A DNA stretch of 64,000 nt from Collinsella aerofaciens (GTDB taxonomy: Bacteria > Actinomycetota > Coriobacteriia > Coriobacteriales > Coriobacteriaceae), in the NCBI RefSeq assembly GCF_015670795.1, contig NZ_JADPCJ010000001.1:62001-126000 (forward strand), given 5' to 3'. The position numbers were made by a program, and so were the translations under genes. Positions 1 to 8,980 of this stretch are shown one piece after another. The notes beneath the pieces were generated by a model. That model had not been told where the DNA came from and did not search any database. It saw nothing but the letters and a program-made list of their open reading frames with translations. The number at the start of each line of letters is the position of its first letter. The stretch's first letter is position 1.

Positions 1-445
1 CACCTTTATGGACGAGGACGGCAAGGAGAAGCCGCTCATCATGGGCTGCTACGGCGTTGGTGTGTCCCGCTCGCTCGCTGCCGTCGTGGAGCAGCACAAC
101 GACGAGCACGGTATCGTCTGGCCGGTCTCCGTTGCCCCGTACGAGGTCGCGGTGATTCCGCTCGATCCCAAGAAGGAGGAGTGCGCTACCGTCTGCGAGC
201 AGATCGTTGATGGCCTGTGCGCCGAGGGTATCGAGGTTGTCGTCGACGACCGCGACGAGCGTCCCGGCTTTAAGTTTGCCGACAACGACCTTATGGGCTT
301 CCCGTATCAGGTCGTTCTGGGTAAGCGTGGCCTTAAGAATGGCACCGTTGAGCTCAAGGACCGTGCCACGGGTGAGCGCGAGGATGTGGCGATCGACGAG
401 GTCGTCGCCAAGGTCGCCGAGCTTGTGAAGGCTGCCCGTCGCTAA
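1..445 (+). CDS. proS: Prolyl-tRNA synthetase, C-terminal part (5' end outside window)
   Basis: This is the last ~147 residues of a class II prolyl-tRNA synthetase, which charges tRNA-Pro in the cytoplasm. The reading frame is open from base 2, so the true start lies upstream of the window. The segment GCYGVGVSR matches class II motif 3, which binds ATP, and it is followed by an anticodon-binding domain of the usual length ending at TAA 443-445. The motif 3 context (PLIMGCYGVGVSRSLAAVVEQ-like) is typical of bacterial ProS. A strong terminator follows directly, so this gene ends its transcription unit. Confidence 0.93.
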   Translation, partial: TFMDEDGKEKPLIMGCYGVGVSRSLAAVVEQHNDEHGIVWPVSVAPYEVAVIPLDPKKEECATVCEQIVDGLCAEGIEVVVDDRDERPGFKFADNDLMGFPYQVVLGKRGLKNGTVELKDRATGEREDVAIDEVVAKVAELVKAARR

Positions 446-474
446 TCTACGCTTCTGCTATTAGATGTAATTGC

Positions 475-523
475 AGGACTGCTCCGTATCTCTCTTAGGA
501 TGAGATGCGGAGCAGTCCTTTTT
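475..523 (+). terminator. Rho-independent terminator after proS
   Basis: An 18-bp, nearly perfect stem (475-492 with 502-519, loop about 9 nt) is followed by a run of five T on the plus strand. It lies 30 bases after the proS stop codon. Confidence 0.9.
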
Positions 524-550
524 GTTGCGTGAATTAGCTCGACGGGTAAA

Positions 551-588
551 GGAAAACCCCACAGCCCATTCGAGCTGCGGGGTTTTCC
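551..588 (-). terminator. Terminator of the phosphotransferase gene
   Basis: A 15-bp stem with one mismatch (551-565 with 574-588) lies just beyond the stop of the minus-strand gene. Read on the minus strand it is followed by TTTA, a short U-tract. The A-rich 5' side means it could also work weakly on the plus strand. Confidence 0.75.
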
Positions 589-623
589 TTTGTGCCTCCG
601 ATGCGAAATGAATCGCTCAGATA

Positions 624-1388
624 TTACTGATAATCGACGACGTCGATCCAGTTCTTCAGGAACTCATCGTTCACGTTGCGCTTGCGAGCGAGCTCGGAAG
701 CGGCGACGATGCTCGTCCACTGACGCACGACCTGCATGGGCATGTCGGCGCGGTCGCAGTAGAGCTCCAGGTAGGCCTCGGCCTGATCCTTGCTGTTGAG
801 GGCAAAGAGCAGGTAGGTGGTGGCAACGTCGGCAGCAGGGGAGCCCTGGGTAGCGTGTGCCCAGTCGCACACATAGAGCTGACCGTCGTCGCCGACGATG
901 ACGTTGGAGGGGTTGAAGTCGCCGTGGCAGACCTTGAACTCCTTGGTCATGCCGTCCAGACGCTCCTGAAGGTTGTAGCGCGTGGTGGCATTGAGCTGAT
1001 CAAGGCTGTCGATCATGCGGGCGTACTTGTCGCGCTGACGGTTGAGCAGCGGGGAGGTGTAGCCGTGGATCTCGATCTGGAGGTCGACGAACATCTCGAG
1101 GTACTCACCAAAGCGCTGGGGCTCGGCAGTCATCTTCTCGGCAAGGGTGGTGCCCGGAACCTTCTCGGTCACGAGCGCCCAGCCGTTGGCGTTCTCGAGC
1201 TGGGAAACCTCGAGCGCCTTGGGGCTGCGGATGCCGCACTCATTGATGCGGGCAAGATTCAAAGCCTCGTTGAACACGTCGGAGACAGGCTTGGTCTCGT
1301 TAAAGACCTTGACAATCTTGTCGCCCAGGTCGTAAACGACCTTGTTGCCACGGCGGACGAGCTCGGTCTTGGAATCGGGTAGCAGCAT
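624..1388 (-). CDS. Aminoglycoside/choline phosphotransferase-fold protein
   Basis: A 254-residue protein with the APH/choline kinase fold. It has a Brenner-type catalytic loop HGDFNPSN at about residues 155-162 and a metal-binding DWAHA at about 175-179. The N-terminal lobe is compact and contains a plausible ATP-binding Lys in KIVKVF. The start is supported by GAAAGGA placed 7 nt upstream of ATG. The family includes antibiotic kinases, choline kinases and many housekeeping small-molecule kinases, and the substrate cannot be read from the sequence. It stands alone between terminator-like hairpins downstream of adhE, and nothing around it suggests drug resistance. Confidence 0.8.
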   Translation of the reverse strand: MLLPDSKTELVRRGNKVVYDLGDKIVKVFNETKPVSDVFNEALNLARINECGIRSPKALEVSQLENANGWALVTEKVPGTTLAEKMTAEPQRFGEYLEMFVDLQIEIHGYTSPLLNRQRDKYARMIDSLDQLNATTRYNLQERLDGMTKEFKVCHGDFNPSNVIVGDDGQLYVCDWAHATQGSPAADVATTYLLFALNSKDQAEAYLELYCDRADMPMQVVRQWTSIVAASELARKRNVNDEFLKNWIDVVDYQ

Positions 1389-1420
1389 GGTTGCATCCTT
1401 TCAACGATGCGATAGAAGCG

Positions 1421-1459
1421 ACGGCGGGGGTGTGTGAAACACCCGTGCACCCCCGCCGT
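1421..1459 (-). terminator. Strong hairpin after adhE
   Basis: A perfect 12-bp G+C-rich stem (1421-1432 with 1448-1459) lies between the adhE stop and the next minus-strand gene. There is no T-run on the minus-strand 3' side, so termination may be incomplete or Rho-assisted. Its position suggests it separates adhE from the phosphotransferase gene. Confidence 0.6.
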
Positions 1460-1476
1460 TAAAAACCGTGCTAAAA

Positions 1477-4125
1477 CTAGCAGACGGCGTAATCCTGGGG
1501 CTCGCGGCCGTAGTAGGCGTCCAGGTAGAGCTCCTTGATCTCGCTCATGAGCGGGTAGCGCGGGTTGGCGCCGGTGCACTGGTCGTTGAATGCCTGCTCG
1601 GTCATTTCGTCGAGGGTGTCGAGGAAGTACTGCTCGTCAACACCGTAGTCGGCGATGGTCTTCTTGACGCCGATGAAGTCCTTGAGCTCCTCGAGCTTCG
1701 TGATGAAGTTCTCGAAGACCTCCTTGTCGTCCTTGCCCTCGATGCCGCAGTACTTGGCCATCTCGGCGTAGTTGTGCAGCGCGTTGGGGTAAGGATACTG
1801 GGAGAAGGTACCCATCTTGACGGGTGCCTCGGCGGCGTTGTAGCGCATGACGCGGGTCAGGATGACAGCGTTTGCGAGGCCGTGGGGCAGGTGATGGAAA
1901 GCGCCGAGCTTGTGGGCCATGGAGTGGTTGAGGCCCAGGAAGGCGTTGGCGAAGGCCATACCGGCCATGCAGGAGGCGTTGTGCATCTCCTCGCGGGCGT
2001 GCGGATCCTTGGCGCCGTTCGTGAAGCTGGAGGGCAGGTTCTCGAAGACGAGCTTGGCAGCGCGCTCGGAGAGGCCCTTGGTGTAGTCGGAAGCCATGAT
2101 GGAGACGTAGGACTCGATGGCGTGGGTCATGACGTCGATGCCGGAGGCAGCGGTCAGGCCGCGCGGGGCGGTCATGCAGTTGTCGGCGTCGACGATAGCC
2201 ATGTTGGGGAGCAGCGCGTAGTCGGCGAGCGGCCACTTGATGCCGGTCTCCTTGTCGGTGATGATGGCGAACGGCGTGCACTCGGAGCCGGTACCCGAAG
2301 AGGTCGGGACGGCGACGAAGTAGGCCTTCTTGCCCATCTCGGGGAAGGTGAAGATACGCTTGCGGATGTCCATGAAGTCCATGGCCATGTCCTCAAACTT
2401 GCACTCGGGGTGCTCGTACATCATCCACATGATCTTGCCGGCGTCCATAGCGGAGCCACCGCCGACGGCGATGATGACGTCCGGCTCAAAGAGAGCCATC
2501 TGCTTGGCGCCGCGACGTGCGCACTGCAGCGACGGATCGGGCTCGACGTCGTAGAAGCAGTCGTGGGCGATGCCCATCTCGTCGAGCTTGGCCTCGATGG
2601 CGCGGGTGTTGCCATTCTTGAAGAGGAACTGGTCGGTGACGATGAAGGCGCGCTTCTTGCCCATGACGTTGCCCAGCTCGTCGAGGGCGACGGGCGTGGA
2701 ACCCTTCTTGAAGTAGACCTTCTCGGGAGCGCGGAACCACAGCATATTCTCACGGCGCTCGGCCACAGTCTTAACGTTGATCAAGTGCTTCACCCCAACG
2801 TTCTCGGAGACGGAGTTGCCGCCCCAGGAGCCGCAGCCCAGGGTCAGAGACGGCTTCATGCCAAAGTTGTACAGGTCACCGATGCCGCCGTGCGAGGACG
2901 GGGTGTTGATGACGATACGGCAGGCCTTCATGACGTGCTCGAACAGGCTGATCCTCTCGGCCTGGGCGGGGTGCACGTACAGAGAGGCGGTGTGGCCCGG
3001 GCCACCGGCAAGCACCAGGTGCTCGGCCTTGTCGACGGCCTCCTGGAAGTCCTTGGCGTGGTACATGGCCAGGACCGGGGAGAGCTTCTCGTGGGAGAAC
3101 TCCTCCTTGGCGGGGTCGGTGGAGGTGACCTCGGCGATCAGGATCTTGGTCTTGGCGGGAACCTCGATGCCGGCGAGCTCGGCGATCTTGGCAGCGGCCA
3201 TGCCGGGGATGCGGTGATCGAGAGCGCCGTTCTTGAACATGGCGGCACGCAGGGCCTCCATCTCGGCACCCTGCTTGACGAAGTAGCAGCCGCGCTTCTG
3301 GAACTCGGCCTTGACCTGGTCATAGATGGTGTCGATGACGGTCACGGACTGCTCGGAGGCGCAGATCATGCCGTTGTCGAAGGTCTTGGAGTGGATGATG
3401 GAGTTGACGGCGAGCAGCACGTCGGCGGTGTCGTCGATGACGACCGGGGTGTTACCGGCGCCAACGCCCAGGGCGGGCTTGCCCGAGGAGTAAGCGGCCT
3501 TGACCATGCCCGGGCCACCGGTGGCGAGGATGATGTCGACGTCGCGCATGACCATGTTGGTCAGCTCGATGGAGGGGACATCGACCCAGCCGATGATGCC
3601 CTCGGGGGCGCCGGCCTTGACGGCGGCGTCAAGCACGAGCTTGGCGGCGGCGATGGTGCACTTGGCGGCAGCCGGGTGCGGGGAGATGATGATGGCGTTG
3701 CGGGTCTTCAGGCAGATCAGCGTCTTGAAGATCGCGGTGGAGGTGGGGTTGGTCGTCGGGATGACGGCGCCCACGATGCCGATGGGCTCGGCGATCTTGG
3801 TGATGCCGTAAGCCTCGTCGCGCTCCAGGACACCACAGGTCTTGGTGTTCTTGTAAGCGTTGTAGATGTACTCTGCGGCGTAGTGGTTCTTGATGACCTT
3901 GTCCTCAAGAACGCCGCGGCCGGTCTCCTCGATGGCCATCTTCGCCAACGGGATACGAGCCTTGTTGGCGGCCATGGCGGCCTCATAGAAGATCTTGTCG
4001 ACCTGCTCCTGCGTGTACGTAGCAAAAAGCGCCTGGGCCTCTCGCATCTGAGCGAGCTTAGCCTCAAGCGCCTCTACGTTGTCCACAATTGCGGGAGTAG
4101 TGTTTTCCGGTGACTTTTTCACCAT
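1477..4125 (-). CDS. adhE: Bifunctional acetaldehyde-CoA/alcohol dehydrogenase
   Basis: An 882-residue AdhE that reduces acetyl-CoA to acetaldehyde and then ethanol, regenerating NAD+ in fermentation. The N-terminal aldehyde dehydrogenase half carries the catalytic Cys at about residue 255 in NGMICASEQS. The C-terminal iron-dependent alcohol dehydrogenase half carries GGGSAMDAGK and a His-rich metal site (LNHSMAHKLGAFHHLPHG). Length and domain order match the family, whose members assemble into spirosomes. AAGGAG sits 6 nt upstream of the ATG. It is monocistronic, with a hairpin after it and an operator-like inverted repeat upstream (4218-4247). Presence of AdhE fits an anaerobic fermenter. 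Confidence 0.97.
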   Translation of the reverse strand: MVKKSPENTTPAIVDNVEALEAKLAQMREAQALFATYTQEQVDKIFYEAAMAANKARIPLAKMAIEETGRGVLEDKVIKNHYAAEYIYNAYKNTKTCGVLERDEAYGITKIAEPIGIVGAVIPTTNPTSTAIFKTLICLKTRNAIIISPHPAAAKCTIAAAKLVLDAAVKAGAPEGIIGWVDVPSIELTNMVMRDVDIILATGGPGMVKAAYSSGKPALGVGAGNTPVVIDDTADVLLAVNSIIHSKTFDNGMICASEQSVTVIDTIYDQVKAEFQKRGCYFVKQGAEMEALRAAMFKNGALDHRIPGMAAAKIAELAGIEVPAKTKILIAEVTSTDPAKEEFSHEKLSPVLAMYHAKDFQEAVDKAEHLVLAGGPGHTASLYVHPAQAERISLFEHVMKACRIVINTPSSHGGIGDLYNFGMKPSLTLGCGSWGGNSVSENVGVKHLINVKTVAERRENMLWFRAPEKVYFKKGSTPVALDELGNVMGKKRAFIVTDQFLFKNGNTRAIEAKLDEMGIAHDCFYDVEPDPSLQCARRGAKQMALFEPDVIIAVGGGSAMDAGKIMWMMYEHPECKFEDMAMDFMDIRKRIFTFPEMGKKAYFVAVPTSSGTGSECTPFAIITDKETGIKWPLADYALLPNMAIVDADNCMTAPRGLTAASGIDVMTHAIESYVSIMASDYTKGLSERAAKLVFENLPSSFTNGAKDPHAREEMHNASCMAGMAFANAFLGLNHSMAHKLGAFHHLPHGLANAVILTRVMRYNAAEAPVKMGTFSQYPYPNALHNYAEMAKYCGIEGKDDKEVFENFITKLEELKDFIGVKKTIADYGVDEQYFLDTLDEMTEQAFNDQCTGANPRYPLMSEIKELYLDAYYGREPQDYAVC

Positions 4126-4165
4126 TTGTGTCTCCTTGCGATCGGAGATTTACCCTACGCCTTGC

Positions 4166-4171
4166 ATGATA
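4166..4171 (-). promoter_or_regulatory. Extended -10 element of adhE
   Basis: On the minus strand the sequence TGC-TATCAT forms an extended -10. It would start transcription about 33 nt before the adhE ATG. No clear -35 is seen, as is common with extended -10 promoters. The same bases lie in a small CTTGC/GCAAG hairpin. Confidence 0.4.
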
Positions 4172-4217
4172 GCAAGAAATTATTCGGCGAACGGTAAGAT
4201 TCCCGTAAAAGGCACAC

Positions 4218-4247
4218 TAAAACGCTTCAATAAACTGAAACGCTTTA
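4218..4247. promoter_or_regulatory. Paired LacI/GalR-type operator-like boxes upstream of adhE
   Basis: TAAAACGCTTCA (4218-4229) and TGAAACGCTTTA (4236-4247) form an inverted repeat across a 6-bp spacer. Each half is a quasi-palindrome centred on CG, as in LacI/GalR-family operators. The pair is about 60-90 bp upstream of the predicted adhE transcription start. Confidence 0.5.
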
Positions 4248-4277
4248 ACTAAAACTATCTGCCTGCTGCATCGCCCC

Positions 4278-4326
4278 GCTCATTGGGGACAGACTTACAT
4301 GAGTGCTTTCACTCATTTGGGACAGA
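4278..4326 (+). repeat. Left inverted repeat of the RAYT element
   Basis: This 49-bp arm matches the reverse complement of 5278-5326 with only a few mismatches. It contains the palindrome GAGTG-CTTT-CACTC, which can fold as a hairpin, and two copies of a CATT(T/G)GGGACAGA-like motif. Confidence 0.85.
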
Positions 4327-4457
4327 TATCGTTTTGCCATTTTGCCGTTCTGAACCTGTTTTTGCCGCTCATTGGATATAAATAGGTCACAGGCTCAGCA
4401 TTTCGCGTTCCTTCTCTCCTTTTAGGTGTTGCCTGTTCAGTTTTGAAAGGAGAGATT

Positions 4458-5234
4458 ATGCCCCGATGCGCCCGCGCCGTTTCGCTCACCGGCTATTACC
4501 ACGTCTTTGACCGTGGCAACTCCAAACAGATTATTTTTGAAGATGACTCTGACCGATATCGTTTCTTATCGGACATCTCGGACAGGTTTGCGCGCCATGA
4601 AGTGGCGGTTTTGGCTTGGTGCCTTATGGACAACCACTTTCATTTGATGGTTGATGATCCGTTCGACAATCTTTCAAAGGCGATGCAGTGCGCATTGACG
4701 GCATATGCTAAGTATTTCAATGGGAAAACGGGGAGAACGGGGCATTTGTTTGACAATCGCTATTCGCGGGTCGCGGTCGAGTCGGACACACAGGCGGTGC
4801 AGCTACTCGATTATATCCATCTCAATCCTGTGAAGGGTGCAATTAACTCACTCGAAGCATACCGCTGGTCAAGCTACAAGGCATATCAGCTGGGCTATGA
4901 TCCCTTTGACATCTGTGATGCGGCTCCTATGCTCGATATTGTCGGAGGCTCCCGTTGCTATTGCGAGCATCTCGAGAAAGTTGCCGGGCGCATCTGGTCA
5001 GTAGAGGTTCTTCCACGCCGGCGGATCCCCGATGAGGAGGCCCTTTCCGTTGCGCACGAAGTCCTGCCGAGCATAGATCCTGCGCTGCTCAAGGCCCTGC
5101 CGCGACTCGAGCGTGATGCGTGTCTGCTGAGGCTCAGGCGGGCACATCTCACGGTCAAGCAAATTGCCCGTATCACCGGTATCGGCGCTACAAGCGTGAC
5201 CAAGGCCACTGCAGGCTGGAAGGAGGCTGCGTGA
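4458..5234 (+). CDS. REP-associated tyrosine transposase (RAYT, Y1/IS200-like superfamily)
   Basis: A 258-residue HUH-type transposase. NHFHLM supplies the metal-binding His pair, followed by RTGHLFDNRY and YIHLNPVKGA, which are typical of the TnpA_REP/Y1_Tnp family. The C-terminal ~60 residues look like a helix-turn-helix. The start chosen is the ATG at 4458 with AAGGAGAG just upstream; an in-frame TTG at 4443 lies on that ribosome-binding site. The gene sits between 49-bp inverted repeats with internal hairpins, the palindromic substrates such enzymes recognise. These enzymes are usually domesticated and single-copy, moving REP sequences rather than themselves. No frameshift is visible. Confidence 0.9.
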   Translation: MPRCARAVSLTGYYHVFDRGNSKQIIFEDDSDRYRFLSDISDRFARHEVAVLAWCLMDNHFHLMVDDPFDNLSKAMQCALTAYAKYFNGKTGRTGHLFDNRYSRVAVESDTQAVQLLDYIHLNPVKGAINSLEAYRWSSYKAYQLGYDPFDICDAAPMLDIVGGSRCYCEHLEKVAGRIWSVEVLPRRRIPDEEALSVAHEVLPSIDPALLKALPRLERDACLLRLRRAHLTVKQIARITGIGATSVTKATAGWKEAA

Positions 5235-5277
5235 GGCTGGGCAGGACCTGATCATGGCGCCGCATGTGTACGTCATG

Positions 5278-5326
5278 TCTGTCCCCAATGCGTGAAAGCA
5301 CTCATCTAAGTCTGTCCCCAATGAGC
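5278..5326 (-). repeat. Right inverted repeat of the RAYT element
   Basis: This is the inverted partner of 4278-4326. It holds a direct repeat GTCTGTCCCCAATG at 5277-5290 and 5310-5323, with a GTG-AAAG-CAC hairpin in between. Confidence 0.85.
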
Positions 5327-5339
5327 GCCCAATGAGCAC

Positions 5340-5370
5340 AAAAAAGCGCCCTCCGTAGGGGAGGACGCCT
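5340..5370 (-). terminator. Terminator of rpmB
   Basis: On the minus strand a GCG-T-CCTCC/GGAGG-G-CGC stem is followed by six T. It lies ~70 nt beyond the rpmB stop codon and abuts the right transposon repeat. Confidence 0.8.
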
Positions 5371-5440
5371 TTGGTAAGTTCTATATGAACGCGAGGTCTT
5401 TGACCCGGAGAGTCCGAGGTACTTGTTGGTAAGACCTTAT

Positions 5441-5629
5441 TTAGGAGCGCGCAACCTTGCCAGACTTGAGGCAGGTGGAGCAAACGTTCATCTTGCGACG
5501 GTGACCATCGACGACAACGTAGACGCGCTGGATGTTGGGGCGGAACTTACGGTTGGTGACGCGGTGAGAGTGGCTGATGGAGCGACCGGCAACGGGGTGC
5601 TTACCGCAAACTTCGCAAACTTTGGACAT
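5441..5629 (-). CDS. rpmB: 50S ribosomal protein L28
   Basis: A 62-residue L28 that binds 23S rRNA in the large subunit. It starts MSKVCEVCGKHP, with a Cys pair near the N terminus and a second pair in NVCSTCLKSG. This is the Cys4 zinc-binding form of the protein. The start is fixed by AAGGAGG 7 nt upstream of the ATG; a longer open frame reaches 5677 but lacks a ribosome-binding site. It is monocistronic, with its own terminator at 5340-5370. Confidence 0.96.
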   Translation of the reverse strand: MSKVCEVCGKHPVAGRSISHSHRVTNRKFRPNIQRVYVVVDGHRRKMNVCSTCLKSGKVARS

Positions 5630-6666
<1,037 letters not shown>

Positions 6667-6670
6667 TACC

Positions 6671-7615
6671 GTGGCGTTCAACCATAAGCACCTGATCGAC
6701 ATTACCGAGTACTCCGAAGAGGACATCAAGCTCATCCTCGAGACCGCCAAGGCGTTCTCTGAGGTCAACGAGCGTGCGATCAAGAAGGTCCCCACGCTCA
6801 AGGGTAAGACCATCGTCAACATGTTCAACGAGCCCTCGACGCGCACCCGTAGCTCCTTCGAGCTCGCCGAGAAGCGTCTTTCGGCCGACAGCCTCAACTT
6901 TGGCGGCTCCTCGACCTCCACGGTCAAGGGCGAGAGCCTCGTCGACACCGTCGAGACCCTCAACGCCTATAAGATCGACTGCATCGTCGTGCGCGATAAG
7001 CACGCCGGTGCTCCCTACATCGTCACGCAGAACTCGCCCGCGAGCGTCATCTGCGCCGGCGACGGCAAGCACAACCATCCCACGCAGGCCCTGCTCGACC
7101 TGTACACCATCTGGGAGCACAAGGGTGACTTCCACGGTCTGAAGGTCGCTGTCGTCGGCGATATCGCGCACTCCCGTGTCTGCGGCTCGCTGATTCCCGC
7201 CCTTAAGATCATGGGCTGCGAGACCTACGCCGTCGCCCCCGGCACGCTGTTGCCGCCGGCGCCCGAGGTCCTGGGCTGCGACCACGTGACGAGCGACCTC
7301 GATTCCGTCCTGCCCGAGCTGGACGTCGTCTACATGCTGCGCGTGCAGCAGGAGCGCCTCGAGGGTGCCCCGTTCCCGACCATTCGTGAGTACCACAAGC
7401 TCTTCGGTCTGACCAAGGACCGCGAGAAGCTCATGAAGCCCGATGCGATCATCTGCCACCCGGGCCCCATCAACCGCGGCGTCGAGTTCGACTCCTATAT
7501 GGCCGACCACCCGCAACGCTCCGTCATCCTGGAGCAGGTCTACGCCGGTATCTGCGTGCGTATGGCTATCCTGTATCTGCTGCTTGGAGGTGCCGATAAT
7601 GGCCTTGCTTCTTAA
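6671..7615 (+). CDS. pyrB: Aspartate carbamoyltransferase catalytic chain
   Basis: About 314 residues. It condenses carbamoyl phosphate and aspartate, the committed step of UMP synthesis. STRTRSSF (carbamoyl-phosphate binding, near residue 56), HPTQALLDL (near 136) and HPGPINRG (near 263) are all intact. A GTG at 6671 follows GGAGG (6655-6659) by 11 nt. An earlier in-frame GTG at 6659 overlaps that site and the end of pyrR, so it is less likely. No pyrI regulatory chain follows. The 3' end overlaps pyrC by 17 bp. Confidence 0.95.
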   Translation: MAFNHKHLIDITEYSEEDIKLILETAKAFSEVNERAIKKVPTLKGKTIVNMFNEPSTRTRSSFELAEKRLSADSLNFGGSSTSTVKGESLVDTVETLNAYKIDCIVVRDKHAGAPYIVTQNSPASVICAGDGKHNHPTQALLDLYTIWEHKGDFHGLKVAVVGDIAHSRVCGSLIPALKIMGCETYAVAPGTLLPPAPEVLGCDHVTSDLDSVLPELDVVYMLRVQQERLEGAPFPTIREYHKLFGLTKDREKLMKPDAIICHPGPINRGVEFDSYMADHPQRSVILEQVYAGICVRMAILYLLLGGADNGLAS

Positions 7616-8888
7616 GAATGCCCACGTCGTCGACCCGTCCGTCGAGCTTGACGGTGTCGTTGACGTCCTGATTGACGGCGACAAGATCGCCGAGGTCGGC
7701 GAGAATCTCGCCGTCGAGGGAGCCGAGGTCCGCGACCTTTCCGGCAAGTACCTCGTCCCTGGCCTGGTGGATATGCACGTTCACCTTCGCGAGCCCGGCT
7801 ACGAGGTCAAAGAGGACATCGAGAGCGGCACCCGCGCAGCTGCCAAGGGCGGCTTTACCGGCGTGTGCGCCATGCCCAACACCGATCCCGTCACCGATAA
7901 CGGCACCGTCGTGGAGTTCGTCAAGTCCCGCGCTGCCGAGGTCGGTCACTGCCGCGTCTATCCGTCGGGCGCCATGACCCGCGGTCTTAAGGGCGAGGCC
8001 ATGTCCGAGATGGGCGATATGGTCGCCCACGGCGCCGTCGCCTTCACCGACGACGGTCGCGGCGTGCAGGGCGCGGGTATGCTCCGTCGCTGCATGGACT
8101 ACGGCAAGATGTTCGGCAAGGTCTTTATGAGCCATTGCCAGGACGAGGACCTGGTCGGCCACGGCCAGATCAACGAGGGCAAGGTCTCGACCCGTCTGGC
8201 TCTCGAGGGCTGGCCGGCTGCCGGCGAGGAGCTCCAGATCGCCCGCGACATCGAGATCGCCAAGCTGACCGGTGCCAAGCTGCACATCCAGCACATCTCC
8301 ACCGCTCACGGTCTCGAGCTCGTGCGTGCCGGTAAGGCCGCTGGCGTTCAGGTTACCTGCGAGGCCACCCCGCACCACATGTTCCTGACCGAGAACGACC
8401 TGGACGAGACCTACAACACCTCGCTCAAGGTCAACCCGCCGCTGCGTACCGAGGAGGATGCCGAGGCCATCCGTCAGGGCGTCATCGACGGCACCGTCGA
8501 CGTTATCGTCACCGATCACGCTCCTCACACCCCGTGGGAGAAGGCCCGTGAGTTCGAGCTTGCGCCCTTTGGTATGATCGGCCTCGAGACCTCGCTGTCG
8601 CTCGTACTCACCGAGCTGGTCAACACGGGCAAGATGAGCATGGGCCGCATGGTCGAGCTCATGGCCATCAAGCCGCGTGAGATCCTGGGTCTCGACCAGG
8701 TTCAGGTCAAGGCGGGCTCCGTTGCCGACCTGACCGTGTTCGACCCCTCCGCAACCTGGACGGTTGGCGAGGACGGTTACGAGTCGCGCGCCGAGAACTC
8801 CGGTTTTGCCGGCCGCACGCTCACCGGTCGTGCCACCGATGTGTTTGTCGGCGGTAAGCAGACGCTTGCCGACGGCTGCATCTGCTAG
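7599..8888 (+). CDS. pyrC: Dihydroorotase (class I)
   Basis: A 429-residue amidohydrolase that cyclises carbamoyl aspartate to dihydroorotate. The HVHLREPG zinc motif is at about residue 60, the MPNTDPVTDN segment follows, and DHAPHT is near residue 306. These match the long class I DHOase type often co-transcribed with pyrB. The start is the ATG at 7599, preceded by GGAGG and overlapping the end of pyrB, which suggests translational coupling. The open frame extends to 7443 without a better start. Confidence 0.95.
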   Translation: MALLLKNAHVVDPSVELDGVVDVLIDGDKIAEVGENLAVEGAEVRDLSGKYLVPGLVDMHVHLREPGYEVKEDIESGTRAAAKGGFTGVCAMPNTDPVTDNGTVVEFVKSRAAEVGHCRVYPSGAMTRGLKGEAMSEMGDMVAHGAVAFTDDGRGVQGAGMLRRCMDYGKMFGKVFMSHCQDEDLVGHGQINEGKVSTRLALEGWPAAGEELQIARDIEIAKLTGAKLHIQHISTAHGLELVRAGKAAGVQVTCEATPHHMFLTENDLDETYNTSLKVNPPLRTEEDAEAIRQGVIDGTVDVIVTDHAPHTPWEKAREFELAPFGMIGLETSLSLVLTELVNTGKMSMGRMVELMAIKPREILGLDQVQVKAGSVADLTVFDPSATWTVGEDGYESRAENSGFAGRTLTGRATDVFVGGKQTLADGCIC

Positions 8889-8908
8889 CATAGCCTTATC
8901 GCTTTTGT

Positions 8909-8937
8909 GCGCGGCGCCCTTGCGGTGCCGCGCTTTC
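8909..8937 (+). terminator. Internal terminator-like hairpin between pyrC and pyrK
   Basis: A 10-bp stem (8909-8918 with 8924-8933) with a 5-nt loop is followed by TTT-C-TATT. It sits within the operon, 20 nt after pyrC, so it may reduce transcription of pyrK-pyrD-pyrF or stabilise the upstream message. Confidence 0.6.
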
Positions 8938-8980
8938 TATTAGTTTGGACCATGCAACCGCATGGGGGATTGGAGCGTCT

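Larger units (their letters stand above)
4126..4457. other. Intergenic region between adhE and the transposase
   Basis: This 332-bp gap holds the adhE promoter region (extended -10 at 4166-4171 on the minus strand), two LacI-type operator-like boxes (4218-4247) and the left inverted repeat of the transposase element (4278-4326). A further partial copy of the repeat motif, gctcattgg, lies at about 4364-4373. No coding sequence is evident. Confidence 0.7.

Noticed and set aside
624-1388. Antibiotic-resistance aminoglycoside kinase
   Set aside because: The fold is shared by many kinases, and neither the sequence nor the context points to drug resistance, so a neutral name is used.
1468-4113. 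881-codon open frame opposite adhE on the plus strand
   Set aside because: It is an antisense shadow caused by the G+C-rich codon pattern. The protein is dominated by Gly, Val, Leu, Asp and His, has no recognisable domain, and adhE on the other strand is unmistakable.
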